Source of the DNA: Actinoplanes utahensis
GTDB taxonomy: Bacteria; Actinomycetota; Actinomycetes; Mycobacteriales; Micromonosporaceae
Direction: 5' to 3'
NCBI RefSeq assembly: GCF_016862455.1
Contig: NZ_BOMZ01000048.1
Location: 62,001 to 126,000 of the forward strand
DNA length: 64,000 nucleotides
Program-made: the position numbers and the translations under genes
Shown here: positions 51,427 through 60,021 of the stretch, in pieces
Numbering within the stretch: position 1 is the stretch's first letter
How the letters are laid out: each line of letters begins with the position of its first letter
The notes under the pieces: generated by a model
Database searches by the model: none
What the model was told of the DNA's origin: nothing
The model's input: only the letters and a program-made list of their open reading frames with translations

Positions 51427-51660
51427 GTCACGCTCCGAAGTTGATCGGACGGGTACCGTGATCGGTTTCCGGGAAGTTAAACGCTCACAATCGAGCATGT
51501 CAATGCGTCGATCGCTCAGAGAGCGCCAAAACCGCTCGCTCAGCAACGCTGACCAGCCATTCTGATTGCCAGGCCCGGCCGTTGCGGGCCCTCGAAGCTT
51601 GTTGCAGGATGGCTAAAGTGATCTGATGCGATCGGGATCGATCACTGAGAAGGGGCATCG
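51427..51660. promoter_or_regulatory. Control region of the uronate ABC operon and its regulator
   Basis: This is the gap between divergent DUF2264 and the DeoR-LacI gene. It contains CGCTCA at 51482-51487 (within AAACGCTCA, 51479-51487), at 51513-51518 and at 51537-51542. CGCTGA follows near 51547. Repeated half-sites near the start of the operon suit binding by the adjacent regulator. A second AAACGCTCA stands past the regulator at 52797-52805. Confidence 0.45.
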
Positions 51661-52740
51661 GTGAGTAGTTCTGACAAGCGGGGGCCGTTACAGGTCGCCC
51701 GCCGGGCACGCCTGCTCGAACAGCTGCAACGCGACGGGGTGCTGCGCGTCTCCGACCTGACCGACGCGCTCGGCGCCTCCACCGTCACCATTCGCCGCGA
51801 CATCGCCCAACTCGCCTCCGAGGGCCTGGTCCGGCGGGTGCACGGCGGCGTCGCACTGCCCGACGGCGGCAGCGAACGCGACGACCCGGACACCAGCACG
51901 ATCGGGATGCTGGTGCCGTCCCTCGACTACTACTGGCCACATGTGGCACGCGGCGCCGAGGAGGCCGCCCGCGAACTGGACCTGCGGATCGTGCTGCGCG
52001 GCTCGTCGTACGAGACCGAGGACGACCGGCCACAACTGGCCCGCCTCGTGGACCAGGGCGTCGACGCGCTGATCGCCGCGCCCCGGATGGACGTGCCGAC
52101 CGCGCAGCGCACCATCGAATGGCTGGCCGGGCTCGGCATCCCCGTCGTACTGCTGGAACGCACCGCCACCGCCGGACCGCACCACGCCCACCTGGAATCC
52201 GTGGTCACCGACCATGCGCAGGGCGCCGGAATGGCCGTACGGCATCTGACCGGTCTCGGTCACACCAGGGTCGGCGTGGTCCTGGCCTCCGCCAGCCCGA
52301 CCCGCCCGCACGTGCGCCGCGGCTGGCTGGAGGCCGCCACCGAGCTCGGCCTCGACGTCAGCGACACCGTCGACACGACAGTTCCCGACGCCAGGTCCCC
52401 CGACTGCCGTACCGCCGTCGACAAGGCCCTCGACCGCGCCCTGGCCACCGGGACGACAGCCCTGCTGGTGCACGCCGACGCGGAGGCGATCACGCTGGTG
52501 CAACGCTGCGAGGAACGGCGGATCGCGGTCCCCGGCGACCTGTCGGTGATCGCCTACGACGACGAGGTGGCCGGCCTGTTCAGCCCGGCCCTCACCGCGG
52601 TCCGGCCACCCCGCCGCTCGATCGGCCGCGCCGCCGTCCGCCTCACCGCCGACCGCCTCGCCGACCCCCGGCGCCCCACCCACCGGCTGGTGATAAGCCC
52701 GTCACTGCGCATCCGCGACTCGGTCGCCCGGCCTCGCTGA
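51661..52740 (+). CDS. Hybrid regulator: DeoR-type HTH fused to LacI-type sugar sensor (second copy)
   Basis: 359 residues with the same build as the protein at 33207. The DeoR HTH (about 12-75) has ARRARLLEQLQRDGVLRVSDL and STVTIRRDIAQLASEG. The LacI sensor (about 82-350) starts IGMLVPSLDYYWPHVARGAEE and contains IAYDDEVAGLFSPALTAVRPP. The two proteins share many segments and are clearly paralogous. GTG start with GAGAAGGGG upstream. Divergent from the DUF2264-ABC-GH88 operon, which it most likely represses until the imported sugar binds. Confidence 0.9.
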   Translation: MSSSDKRGPLQVARRARLLEQLQRDGVLRVSDLTDALGASTVTIRRDIAQLASEGLVRRVHGGVALPDGGSERDDPDTSTIGMLVPSLDYYWPHVARGAEEAARELDLRIVLRGSSYETEDDRPQLARLVDQGVDALIAAPRMDVPTAQRTIEWLAGLGIPVVLLERTATAGPHHAHLESVVTDHAQGAGMAVRHLTGLGHTRVGVVLASASPTRPHVRRGWLEAATELGLDVSDTVDTTVPDARSPDCRTAVDKALDRALATGTTALLVHADAEAITLVQRCEERRIAVPGDLSVIAYDDEVAGLFSPALTAVRPPRRSIGRAAVRLTADRLADPRRPTHRLVISPSLRIRDSVARPR

Positions 52741-52819
52741 GGGCACGGCGACGCTGACATTCGAGAAGCCCTGACCCGATCCTGAGGTAGAGAGACAAAC
52801 GCTCAGCGCGCAACGCCCG

Positions 52820-52936
52820 TCACTGCCCCGGGAGGAGCCGGTAGGTCGAGACATGCGAGGGCGACTCGGCGATCCCGGTGCCACGGGTGTCGTAGCGTCG
52901 CGCGGCGTCGTCATCCCAGATCTGGTCCAGTCGCAT
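52820..52936 (-). pseudogene. Possible truncated SAM-dependent methyltransferase N-terminus
   Basis: The minus frame MRLDQIWDDDAARRYDTRGTG, 38 residues ending in TGA, looks like the start of class I methyltransferases of the type DEDAARRYDTPGTGM. It then stops after SPSHVSTYRLLPGQ with no SAM-binding motif. The remainder of the gap (52741-53040) shows no other gene; it includes AAACGCTCA at 52797-52805. Likely a decayed fragment. The assignment rests on a short match. Confidence 0.35.
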
Positions 52937-53040
52937 GGGGCAACCATCACTTCTCCGCCTTCCATCATCCAGTGAATTACCGCCGGCCGCCTCGCGAGGC
53001 GTGCCACGAGACGGCTGCGGAGGTCGTACGGCAGAGAAAA

Positions 53041-53077
53041 GCCTCGCTGCCGGAAGGGATGGTTCCGGCAGCGAGGC
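53041..53077 (-). terminator. Strong hairpin terminator after the MMPL gene
   Basis: A perfect 15-bp stem (53041-53055 with 53063-53077) with a GGGATGG loop ends 13 bases past the stop codon of the minus-strand MMPL gene. Confidence 0.8.
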
Positions 53078-53090
53078 GGGCGGGGGTCGG

Positions 53091-55514
53091 TTATCGGAGG
53101 GCGGGTTCGGCGGGTTCCGAGTGGGTGGCGTGGTGGGCGCCGGGGTGGGCGCGTTCCAGGGCGGCGCCCTCGACGTCCACGTCCGGAAGGATGCGGTCCA
53201 GCCAGCGGGGGATCCACCAGGCGGAGCGGCCCAGCAGGTGCATGACCGCCGGGATGAGCAGCATGCGGACCAGGAACGCGTCGACCAGGACGCCGAACGC
53301 CAGGCCGAAGCCGAGCGACCGGATCATGGCGGTGTTGGAGAAGATGAAGCCGCCGAACACCGAGATCATGATGATCGCGGCGGCGGTGACGACCGTGCGG
53401 CCGGCGTGCACGCCGTGCCGGACGGCGATCCGGGCGGGGGCGCCGTGGGCGTACGCCTCACGCATGCCGGACACCAGGAACAGCTGATAGTCCATGGCCA
53501 GGCCGAACAGGATGCCGATCAGGATGGTCGGCAGGAAGCTCAGCACCGGGCCGGGGTCGTGGATGCCGAAGACCGCGCCGAGCCAGCCCCACTGGAAGAT
53601 CGCGGTGACGCCGCCGAACGTGGCGAACAGCGACAGGATGAAGCCGAGCGTGGCGGTGACCGGGACCAGGATGGACCGGAACACCAGGATCATGATGATC
53701 AGCGAGATGCCGATGACGACGCCCAGGTAGAGCGGCAGGGCGTTGGCGAGCTTCTCCGAGATGTCGATGTTGCCGCTGGCGCTGCCGGCCACGCCGAGTT
53801 CGATGTCGCCGCCGAGCGGGGAGAGGCCGCGCAGGTCGTGGACCAGTTGTTCGGTCTCGGCGCTGGTCGGGCCCTCCTCCGGGATGATCTGGAAGGCGAG
53901 CGTGGTGTTGTCGGCGGAGGCGCCGATCGGGGCGACCGCGGCGACGTTGTTCTGCGACAGCAGGAGGTTGCCGAGGCGGGCCTGTTCGGCCTGCTGGGCG
54001 TCGCCGGTGACCGGGGCGGGCAGGTCGGCGACGACGACGAGGGAGCCGTTGACGCCGGCCCCGAACTGCTCCTCGATCATCTTGTACGCCTGGTACTGGC
54101 TGGAGGCCTGATCCTCCGACGAGCCGTCGGGCAGGCCGAGCCGCATCGACATCGCCGGGATCGCGACCGCGATCAGCGCGACCAGCAGCGCGAGCACGGT
54201 GACGACGGCCCGGCCGGTGCGCATCGGCTCGGTGGGGGGCGCGGTCTGGGCGTGTGCCTTGCGGTTGAGGACGCGGCGGCCGATCAGCGACAGCAGGGCG
54301 GGGGTCAGCGTGACCGCGAGGAGCACGGCCACGGCCACACAGATCGCCGCGACGGTGCCCATCAGCCCGAGGAACGGGATGCCTGTCACGTTCAAGGCCA
54401 GCAGCGCGACCAGCACGGTGGACCCGGCGAAGACGACCGCGTTGCCGGATGTGCCGTTGGCCAGGCCGATCGACTCGTGGAAGTCGACGCCGTCGACGAG
54501 TTGCCGCCGGTGCCGGTTGAGGATGAACAGGCTGTAGTCGATGCCGACGGCGAGGCCCAGCATGACACCCAGCACCGGGGTGATCGACAGCATCTCCACC
54601 ACACCGGACAGCGCGAGGGACGCGGTGACGCCGATGCCGACGCCGGTCAGCGCGCTGAGGATCGGCAGGGCGGCGCCGATCAGCGTACGCAGCATCACCA
54701 GCAGGGTGATCGCCGCGATCACCAGGCCGATGATCTCGCCGACGCCGACGATCTCGGGCAGGCCCTGGGTGATCTCGTTGGAGTATTCGACCTCGACCCC
54801 GGCGGGCAGGCCCGCGTCGACGTGCTGGACCACCCGCTCCTTGGTCTCCGGGGTGACGTCGAGCTGCGGCACGGTGAACCGGAGCTGCGCGACGGCGGTG
54901 GCGCCGTCCGCGGACACGGTGCGGATCGGCGCGGACATGTTCAGCAGCTGCTGCCCGTACGCCAGTTTGGTGGCGCCCTCCTGCAACTCCTGACTCTTGT
55001 CGATCAGCTCGGTCTGCCCGGCCTCGACCTTGGCCCTGGTGGCCGCGTCGAGGTCGTCCCACAACCCCTTCGCCTGGTTGATCTCCTGCTGGGCGGCGTC
55101 GATCCGGGCGCGGCCCGCGTCGACCTCCTTGAGGCCGTCCTCGACCTGTTTCCGCCGGTCGGCGATCTGCTTCTCGATGGCGAACGGGTCGGTCGTGGAG
55201 GCGACCCCTTCCAGCTCACCGGTGGTCTTCAGCAGCTCGGTGATGCCGGCCCGCTGGGTGTCGCTGAGCGGGGCGCCGTCGGCGGTGTGGAAGACGAGTT
55301 TGCCGTTGCCGCCGGCCGCGACCGGCAGCCGTTCGGCCAACCGGTCGCTCACCTTGGCGGTCTCGGTGCCGGGGATGTCGACGACCGGCGACAGTTCGCC
55401 CCGGGCGACGAAGTACCCGGTCACGGAGAGGCCCAGAACGACGAGCCAGGTCGCCAGGACGACCCCGGCGCGCCGGGCGCAGAACCGGCCCAGGCGGTAG
55501 AGGAGCTCGGCCAA
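53091..55514 (-). CDS. MMPL-family membrane exporter
   Basis: 807 residues of RND-superfamily MMPL type. It has 12 TM helices in two groups (1, 2-6, 7, 8-12). Two outer loops (about 40-240 and 440-575) separate them. Loop 1 has a coiled-coil segment (about 115-190, rich in Gln, Lys, Glu). TM4 contains GLAVGIDYSLFILNRHRRQL with the Asp-Tyr of the proton relay, and TM10 has FGLAMDYQLFLVSGMREAY. It exports lipids or drugs by proton motive force. The start is TTG with AAGGAA seven bases upstream. It follows the TetR gene by 13 bp and is presumably repressed by it. Confidence 0.92.
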   Translation of the reverse strand: MAELLYRLGRFCARRAGVVLATWLVVLGLSVTGYFVARGELSPVVDIPGTETAKVSDRLAERLPVAAGGNGKLVFHTADGAPLSDTQRAGITELLKTTGELEGVASTTDPFAIEKQIADRRKQVEDGLKEVDAGRARIDAAQQEINQAKGLWDDLDAATRAKVEAGQTELIDKSQELQEGATKLAYGQQLLNMSAPIRTVSADGATAVAQLRFTVPQLDVTPETKERVVQHVDAGLPAGVEVEYSNEITQGLPEIVGVGEIIGLVIAAITLLVMLRTLIGAALPILSALTGVGIGVTASLALSGVVEMLSITPVLGVMLGLAVGIDYSLFILNRHRRQLVDGVDFHESIGLANGTSGNAVVFAGSTVLVALLALNVTGIPFLGLMGTVAAICVAVAVLLAVTLTPALLSLIGRRVLNRKAHAQTAPPTEPMRTGRAVVTVLALLVALIAVAIPAMSMRLGLPDGSSEDQASSQYQAYKMIEEQFGAGVNGSLVVVADLPAPVTGDAQQAEQARLGNLLLSQNNVAAVAPIGASADNTTLAFQIIPEEGPTSAETEQLVHDLRGLSPLGGDIELGVAGSASGNIDISEKLANALPLYLGVVIGISLIIMILVFRSILVPVTATLGFILSLFATFGGVTAIFQWGWLGAVFGIHDPGPVLSFLPTILIGILFGLAMDYQLFLVSGMREAYAHGAPARIAVRHGVHAGRTVVTAAAIIMISVFGGFIFSNTAMIRSLGFGLAFGVLVDAFLVRMLLIPAVMHLLGRSAWWIPRWLDRILPDVDVEGAALERAHPGAHHATHSEPAEPALR

Positions 55515-55527
55515 TGTTTCGTTCCTT

Positions 55528-56133
55528 CTAGTAGCCGGTGCGGACGGTTGTGATGAGCTTTTCGAGCAGGTGGTGCCACAGGTCGCGGGCCGCGTCGTCG
55601 GTGGCCGCGGAGGTCCGGGTGAGCCAGTGGGTGGCGACGCAGACGGTCCCGTTCATCAGGGAGCTGACCAGGATCGCGGCGTCGAGCGGGTCGGCCTCGG
55701 GGTAGCGCTGGGACAGCTCGCGGGCCATCTCGTCGGAGGTCCGCGCGAAGGTGGCGTGGAAGATCTGGGTGGCCCGGGGATCGCCGGGACCGAAACCGCC
55801 GAGGGCGTGCCAGAGGAACGCGATGATGCCGGGCACGTCGGTGGCCCGCAGTGCCTCGGCGACGTCGTCGAACATGGAGGCTCGCTCACCGGCGGTGACG
55901 GTCGACCGGAAGCTGCCGATCACGCCGCGCAGCATCTCCGTGCAGACGGTGGTGACCACGTCGTCTATCGACGAGAAGTGGTTGAAGATGGTGCGCCGGG
56001 AGACGTCGGCCCGCTCGGCGAGCTGGTCGACGCTGAACCGGATGCCGTCGCTGACCAGCGCGTCGGCCGCGTCGAGGATGGCCCGCCGGTGGCGTGCCTT
56101 GAGCGCCGCCCGCCGGTCCAGGGAATCGGTCAC
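55528..56133 (-). CDS. TetR-family regulator of the MMPL exporter
   Basis: 201 residues. The N-terminal HTH (about 12-60) reads RHRRAILDAADALVSDG and LAERADVSRRTIFNHFSSIDD. The C-terminal ligand domain is TetR-like, with GIIAFLWHALGGFG and ILVSSLMNGTVCVATHW. GTG start. It lies immediately upstream of the exporter in one transcription unit, with a perfect dyad before it, the usual self-repressed TetR-exporter operon. The ligand is probably the exported compound. Confidence 0.92.
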   Translation of the reverse strand: MTDSLDRRAALKARHRRAILDAADALVSDGIRFSVDQLAERADVSRRTIFNHFSSIDDVVTTVCTEMLRGVIGSFRSTVTAGERASMFDDVAEALRATDVPGIIAFLWHALGGFGPGDPRATQIFHATFARTSDEMARELSQRYPEADPLDAAILVSSLMNGTVCVATHWLTRTSAATDDAARDLWHHLLEKLITTVRTGY

Positions 56134-56146
56134 AGTCTCTACACTA

Positions 56147-56162
56147 AGTGCATCGTTGCACT
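56147..56162. promoter_or_regulatory. TetR operator candidate
   Basis: AGTGCA-TCGT-TGCACT is a perfect dyad 13 bases upstream of the TetR start, with another GTGCAA at 56165-56170. It overlaps the likely promoter of the TetR-MMPL unit. Confidence 0.6.
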
Positions 56163-56175
56163 GGGTGCAAACGCG

Positions 56176-56208
56176 GACCGGCCCCCGCGAGATTCGCGGG
56201 GGCCGGTC
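56176..56208 (-). terminator. Hairpin terminator
   Basis: A perfect 15-bp stem (56176-56190 with 56194-56208) with a GAT loop lies 12 bases past the stop of the small protein at 56221. Confidence 0.8.
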
Positions 56209-56220
56209 TCTCCCGAGGAG

Positions 56221-56442
56221 TCAGAGCTTCTGGGTCTCCGTCGTCGAGGGGTGCAGCTCGGCGGTGGTCTGCTTGACGAACTTGCCGGTGCTCGTGCTGC
56301 GGTTGACCTCGCGGTCGCCGCGATCCTTGTCGCCACCCACGTGCTCGGTGGTGGTGGTGCGCGGGTTGCGCTCCGCGGTGCTTTCCTTGACGAAGCGTCC
56401 GGTCTTGGCGCTCCGGTTGACCTCGTGTTCGTTGCCGGCCAT
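56221..56442 (-). CDS. Small protein with two tandem VNRSxxTGxFV motifs
   Basis: 73 residues, hydrophilic, made of an internal duplication. The first copy is EVNRSAKTGRFVKESTAE (about 7-24) and the second EVNRSTSTGKFVKQTTAE (about 45-62), each followed by a Pro/Thr-rich link (RNPRTTTTEH, LHPSTTETQ). Many bacteria and mobile elements have single copies of an S-x-TGRFV-x3-A-x-P-x-TT motif in small proteins of unknown function. The start ATG at 56442 has GGAGG eight bases upstream. It is flanked by its own terminator, so it is probably expressed alone. Confidence 0.72.
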   Translation of the reverse strand: MAGNEHEVNRSAKTGRFVKESTAERNPRTTTTEHVGGDKDRGDREVNRSTSTGKFVKQTTAELHPSTTETQKL

Positions 56443-56486
56443 CGGGGGGCCTCCTCGTCCGGTGGGGATCCGTGTGTGCACCTCTA

Positions 56487-57671
56487 TCACTGCCCGCTTA
56501 TCGGCGCGGGAAACGTCAGAGCCCGATCCAGATCGGAGATCAGATCGTCGGGGTGCTCGATGCCGACCGCGATCCGGATGGTGCCGGGACCGATCGACGC
56601 GCTGCGCAGCTGGTCAGGGGACAGCTGCCGGTGCGACGAGCTGGCCGGGTGCAGGATCAGCGTCTGTGTGCCACCGAGGGACGGTGCGAGCCTGATCAGG
56701 CGTACCGATCTCTGGAAGTGAAGCCCTGCGTCGTAACCGCCGGCCAGGTCGAAGCAGAAGGGTGCGGCGAAGCCGCGCACATACTTCCTGGCCACCGCAT
56801 TGCTCGGATGATCGGCGGAGCCGGTCCACAGCACCCGCTCGACCGCCGGATGCCCGGCGAGGAACTCCGCGATCCGGGTCACGTTCGCCGCGTGCCGTTC
56901 CACCCGCAGCGGCAGCGTCTGCAGGCCGCGCAACGTCAGCCAGGCCGCGAACGGGTCGGTCACCGCGCCGAACTCCACCGCGTGCCCCCACACCTCGCGG
57001 TGCAGCGCGTCGTCGGCGAAGACCGCGATCCCGCCGGTCACGTCACTGTGGCCGCTCAGGAACTTGGTCACCGAGTGGATCACCACGTCCGCGCCGTGCT
57101 CGATCGGCCGGCACAGGAGAGGGGTGGCGAACGTGTTGTCGACGATCGTGACGATCCCGGCCGCGCGGGCGATCGGGGCGAGCGCGGGCAGGTCGCTGAC
57201 GTGGCCGGTCGGGTTGGCGACGGTCTCCAGATAGAGGATCCGGGTACGCGGGGTGATCGCCTGGCGTACCTCCTCCGGGTCGTGACCGGTCACGAACGTG
57301 ACGGTGATGCCGTACCGGTCGGCCATGTCACGCAGGGTGGCGTGCGTGCCGCCGTAGAGGGTGTGCTGTGCGATCACATGGTCGCCAGTGCGGAGCAGGG
57401 CGTGCAGCAGCAGGCTGATCGCGCCCATGCCGGAGCCGGTCGCGATCCCGCTCGCCGCACCCTCCAGATCGGCGACGGCGTCCTCGAGCGCGCGCACGGT
57501 CGGGTTGGCGAAGCGGGAGTAGGCGTACGACCGATCGGGGTGGTTGAGGCCGTCGGCCAGCGGCTCCGGGTCCTCGAACGAGAACGAGGACGTCTGGTAC
57601 AGCGGCGGGCTCAGCGGGGTGCTCTCCGGAACCGGTACGCGGATGTGGATCACTCTCGTGTCGGGATGCAT
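56487..57671 (-). CDS. Trans-sulfuration PLP enzyme (cystathionine gamma-synthase/methionine gamma-lyase type)
   Basis: 394 residues, type I PLP fold. YAYSRFANPT (49-58), IATGSGMGAISLLLHAL, LYGGT, the cofactor Asp178 (IVDNTFATPL) and the Schiff-base Lys203 (HSVTKFLSGHSDVTGG) are all present. The family covers cystathionine gamma-synthase, O-acetylhomoserine sulfhydrylase and the gamma-lyases; sequence alone does not settle which. It stands alone, divergent from the HEAT-repeat gene, with no other sulfur gene nearby. The ATG at 57671 starts MHPDTRVIHI. Confidence 0.9.
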   Translation of the reverse strand: MHPDTRVIHIRVPVPESTPLSPPLYQTSSFSFEDPEPLADGLNHPDRSYAYSRFANPTVRALEDAVADLEGAASGIATGSGMGAISLLLHALLRTGDHVIAQHTLYGGTHATLRDMADRYGITVTFVTGHDPEEVRQAITPRTRILYLETVANPTGHVSDLPALAPIARAAGIVTIVDNTFATPLLCRPIEHGADVVIHSVTKFLSGHSDVTGGIAVFADDALHREVWGHAVEFGAVTDPFAAWLTLRGLQTLPLRVERHAANVTRIAEFLAGHPAVERVLWTGSADHPSNAVARKYVRGFAAPFCFDLAGGYDAGLHFQRSVRLIRLAPSLGGTQTLILHPASSSHRQLSPDQLRSASIGPGTIRIAVGIEHPDDLISDLDRALTFPAPISGQ

Positions 57672-57924
57672 ACCCCGATCCTGTGTTCTCCTGCGCCGGC
57701 CCGCTCGACGCGCCGCCGGAATGCGGGCGGGGCGGCCGGCTCGACGCCTCCGGCGGCAGCGGGGACCGGTTGCGACTGCCCTTCGTGGCCTCCGAGAGAG
57801 AACTCTCCACTGCGGTCTCGGCGCTGGCCACAGCCTGGAAGGGGTACACCGGGGCCGCGGTCGCGCCGCCGCTGCCCGCGATCGCCGTCCGAAAATGTCA
57901 GGGGGTGCGGGCATAGTGCGGGCC

Positions 57925-59979
57925 ATGTTCAACGGGCTGCACGATCCCTCCCTCCCGGGCCTTTTGACGGCGCTCCGGTCGGCCGACCCGAGCGAGCGTG
58001 ACGAGGCGCTCACCCGGTTGCACCGTGCGGTTCACGTCCATCCCGACACCATCGCCGGCCTGCCGTTCCTGTTCACGATGGCCACCGACCCGGCCACCCC
58101 GGACCGGGCCGCGATCGTCGCCCTGCTGGTCGACATCGGGCGGGAGATCGACGACGCCGCCGCGGCCCTCCGGGAGCGGGCCGCCACCTTCGCCGCCCTG
58201 GCCGCCGACCCCGACGTGCGGGTCCGCCGGGCCGCGATCCCCGCGCTCGGCCTGTTCCGCGACGACGCCCAGCAGGCCGCCGTGCTGCTCCGCGAGCGCC
58301 TGCCGGCCGAGCCGGGCGCCGCCGAGCGGATCCTGATCGTCGAGGCGCTGGCCACCTTGGCGCTGCGGCTGCCGGCAGCCGCCGACGACATCCTGCTGTG
58401 GTTCGGCCGGCTCGCCGGCGATCCGGCCGCCGACCTGTCGACCCGTCTCGCCGCGGTGATCCACCGTGCCCGCTGCACCCCCGGCCGGATCAGCGACGAC
58501 CTCGTCCCCGCCGTGATCAGCCTGCTGTGGACGATCACGTCCCTGACCCCGCCGGGCGCGCCCTCGCCCGGCGACGCCACCCTGGCCGGCCTCGATGACG
58601 GCGTGCCACCGGAGATCGCCGCCGCCTTCGCCGACCTGGAGCGGCTTCAGCGTGTGCACGCGCCGACCACCGGCCTGCTGCGCACCCTGCACGACCTCCT
58701 CGGCGGCCGGATCATCGAGCGGACCGCCGTTCTCGCCGAGCAGTTGCGCAGCCCTGACACGGGATGGCGGCTGGACGCGATCCGGATGAGCGGCGACCTG
58801 ATGACCCGATGGCGCGGCGACCACGCCGACCTGATCCGTCTGCTGGCCCGGCAGGTCGCCGACGACGATCCGGAGGTGGCGGCCGCGGCGGCGGCCGTCC
58901 TCGGGAGCTGTCATCCGATCGCCTCACCCGCGCGGGAGGCCCTGGCCGCGCGGGTCGTCGCCCTCGGGCCGCGCGAGTGGGCGGCCCCGCAGCCCCGCCT
59001 TCGGCGAGCACACCAGGAGGCGGTCGTGGCCCTGGCCCGGCTCGGCGACGAGCGGGCCGCGCCGAGCCTGTTCACCGCCCTGACCGCCGACGTGGACGCC
59101 TGGCGTGCCGTCGAGGCCGCCCGGTTCCTGCCGGGAGCCTCCGACCTGCTGGCGCCGCTGGTCGCCGACCGGCTGTCCCGCGCCGACCACAGCCGCGACC
59201 GGGACGAGATGGGCATCCACGCGATGCTCACCACCCTGTCGATGCTGGGCGAGCCGGGGACGGTTCCGGCCATCGCCGCCGCTCTCACCGCCGCCGTGCG
59301 GCACGGCCGCGCCGGCACGATCACGGCGGTCCTGACGGCGCTGGCCTCGTTCGGCCCGCTGGCGGAGAGCGCACTCGCCGACATCCGCCCGCTGATCGAC
59401 AGCACCGACGCCGAGGTGCGCCATGCCGCCCTGGCCGCCCTCTCGACCGTCAGCCGCGACCTCGACGAGATCCTGCCGCGCCTGCTCGCGCTCCTGGACC
59501 CGCCCACCTCTCCATCCGAGGCGCCCGTCTTCTCCGGTCCGCGATCGAGCGGTCCGGCGGCCGCGGCGGAGGGGCCGCCCGGGGACGCGGACATGGCGGC
59601 GGTGCGGGCGGCTGTCGACGTGCTCAAGGTGATCGGGCCACCGGCTGCGGCCGCCGTCCCGCGCCTGCGTGAGCTGGTGGGCGGTGGCCGGGAGTGGGTT
59701 CGGGTGCCCTGTGCGGCGGCGCTCTGGGAGATCGGCGGTGAACCCGAGGCACCGGTCGTGATCGAGGCGTTGCTGTCGGCCTGGCAGCGCAACGGCTGCG
59801 TCGCCGACCCGGTGGTCGCCTGCCTGCGCCGAATGGGCCCGTCCGCGCGGCCGGCCCTGCCCCATCTGATCGCCGAACTCGCGCAGAGCCGCCGCGGCGA
59901 CGGCGGGATCACCGACATCGAGGCCGACGAGAGACTCCAGCGGGCCTGCCGCAACGTCATCGCTCATCTGGGACAGTGA
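57925..59979 (+). CDS. Large HEAT-repeat protein
   Basis: 684 residues, nearly all alpha-helical pairs of HEAT/PBS-lyase type. Examples are DPDVRVRRAAIPALGLF, DDDPEVAAAAAAVLGSC, STDAEVRHAALAALSTV and GREWVRVPCAAALWEIGG. There is no enzyme domain, signal or TM. It is probably a cytosolic scaffold or protein-binding superhelix. Similar proteins are frequent and diverse in actinobacteria. The open frame begins upstream, but the ATG at 57925 starts the repeats properly (MFNGLHDPSLPGLLTALRSAD). Divergent from the PLP gene. Confidence 0.85.
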   Translation: MFNGLHDPSLPGLLTALRSADPSERDEALTRLHRAVHVHPDTIAGLPFLFTMATDPATPDRAAIVALLVDIGREIDDAAAALRERAATFAALAADPDVRVRRAAIPALGLFRDDAQQAAVLLRERLPAEPGAAERILIVEALATLALRLPAAADDILLWFGRLAGDPAADLSTRLAAVIHRARCTPGRISDDLVPAVISLLWTITSLTPPGAPSPGDATLAGLDDGVPPEIAAAFADLERLQRVHAPTTGLLRTLHDLLGGRIIERTAVLAEQLRSPDTGWRLDAIRMSGDLMTRWRGDHADLIRLLARQVADDDPEVAAAAAAVLGSCHPIASPAREALAARVVALGPREWAAPQPRLRRAHQEAVVALARLGDERAAPSLFTALTADVDAWRAVEAARFLPGASDLLAPLVADRLSRADHSRDRDEMGIHAMLTTLSMLGEPGTVPAIAAALTAAVRHGRAGTITAVLTALASFGPLAESALADIRPLIDSTDAEVRHAALAALSTVSRDLDEILPRLLALLDPPTSPSEAPVFSGPRSSGPAAAAEGPPGDADMAAVRAAVDVLKVIGPPAAAAVPRLRELVGGGREWVRVPCAAALWEIGGEPEAPVVIEALLSAWQRNGCVADPVVACLRRMGPSARPALPHLIAELAQSRRGDGGITDIEADERLQRACRNVIAHLGQ

Positions 59980-60021
59980 GCGGGGTCGAAATATGTCGGC
60001 ACGCTACGTATGGTCCTCGGC

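Noticed and set aside
52935-55553. 872-residue plus frame antisense to the MMPL gene
   Set aside because: His/Arg/Gly-rich shadow with no motif. The MMPL frame has TM pattern and proton relay.
57683-57916. 77-residue plus frame before the HEAT gene
   Set aside because: No start signal, biased composition and no motif. The gap is more likely a divergent promoter region.
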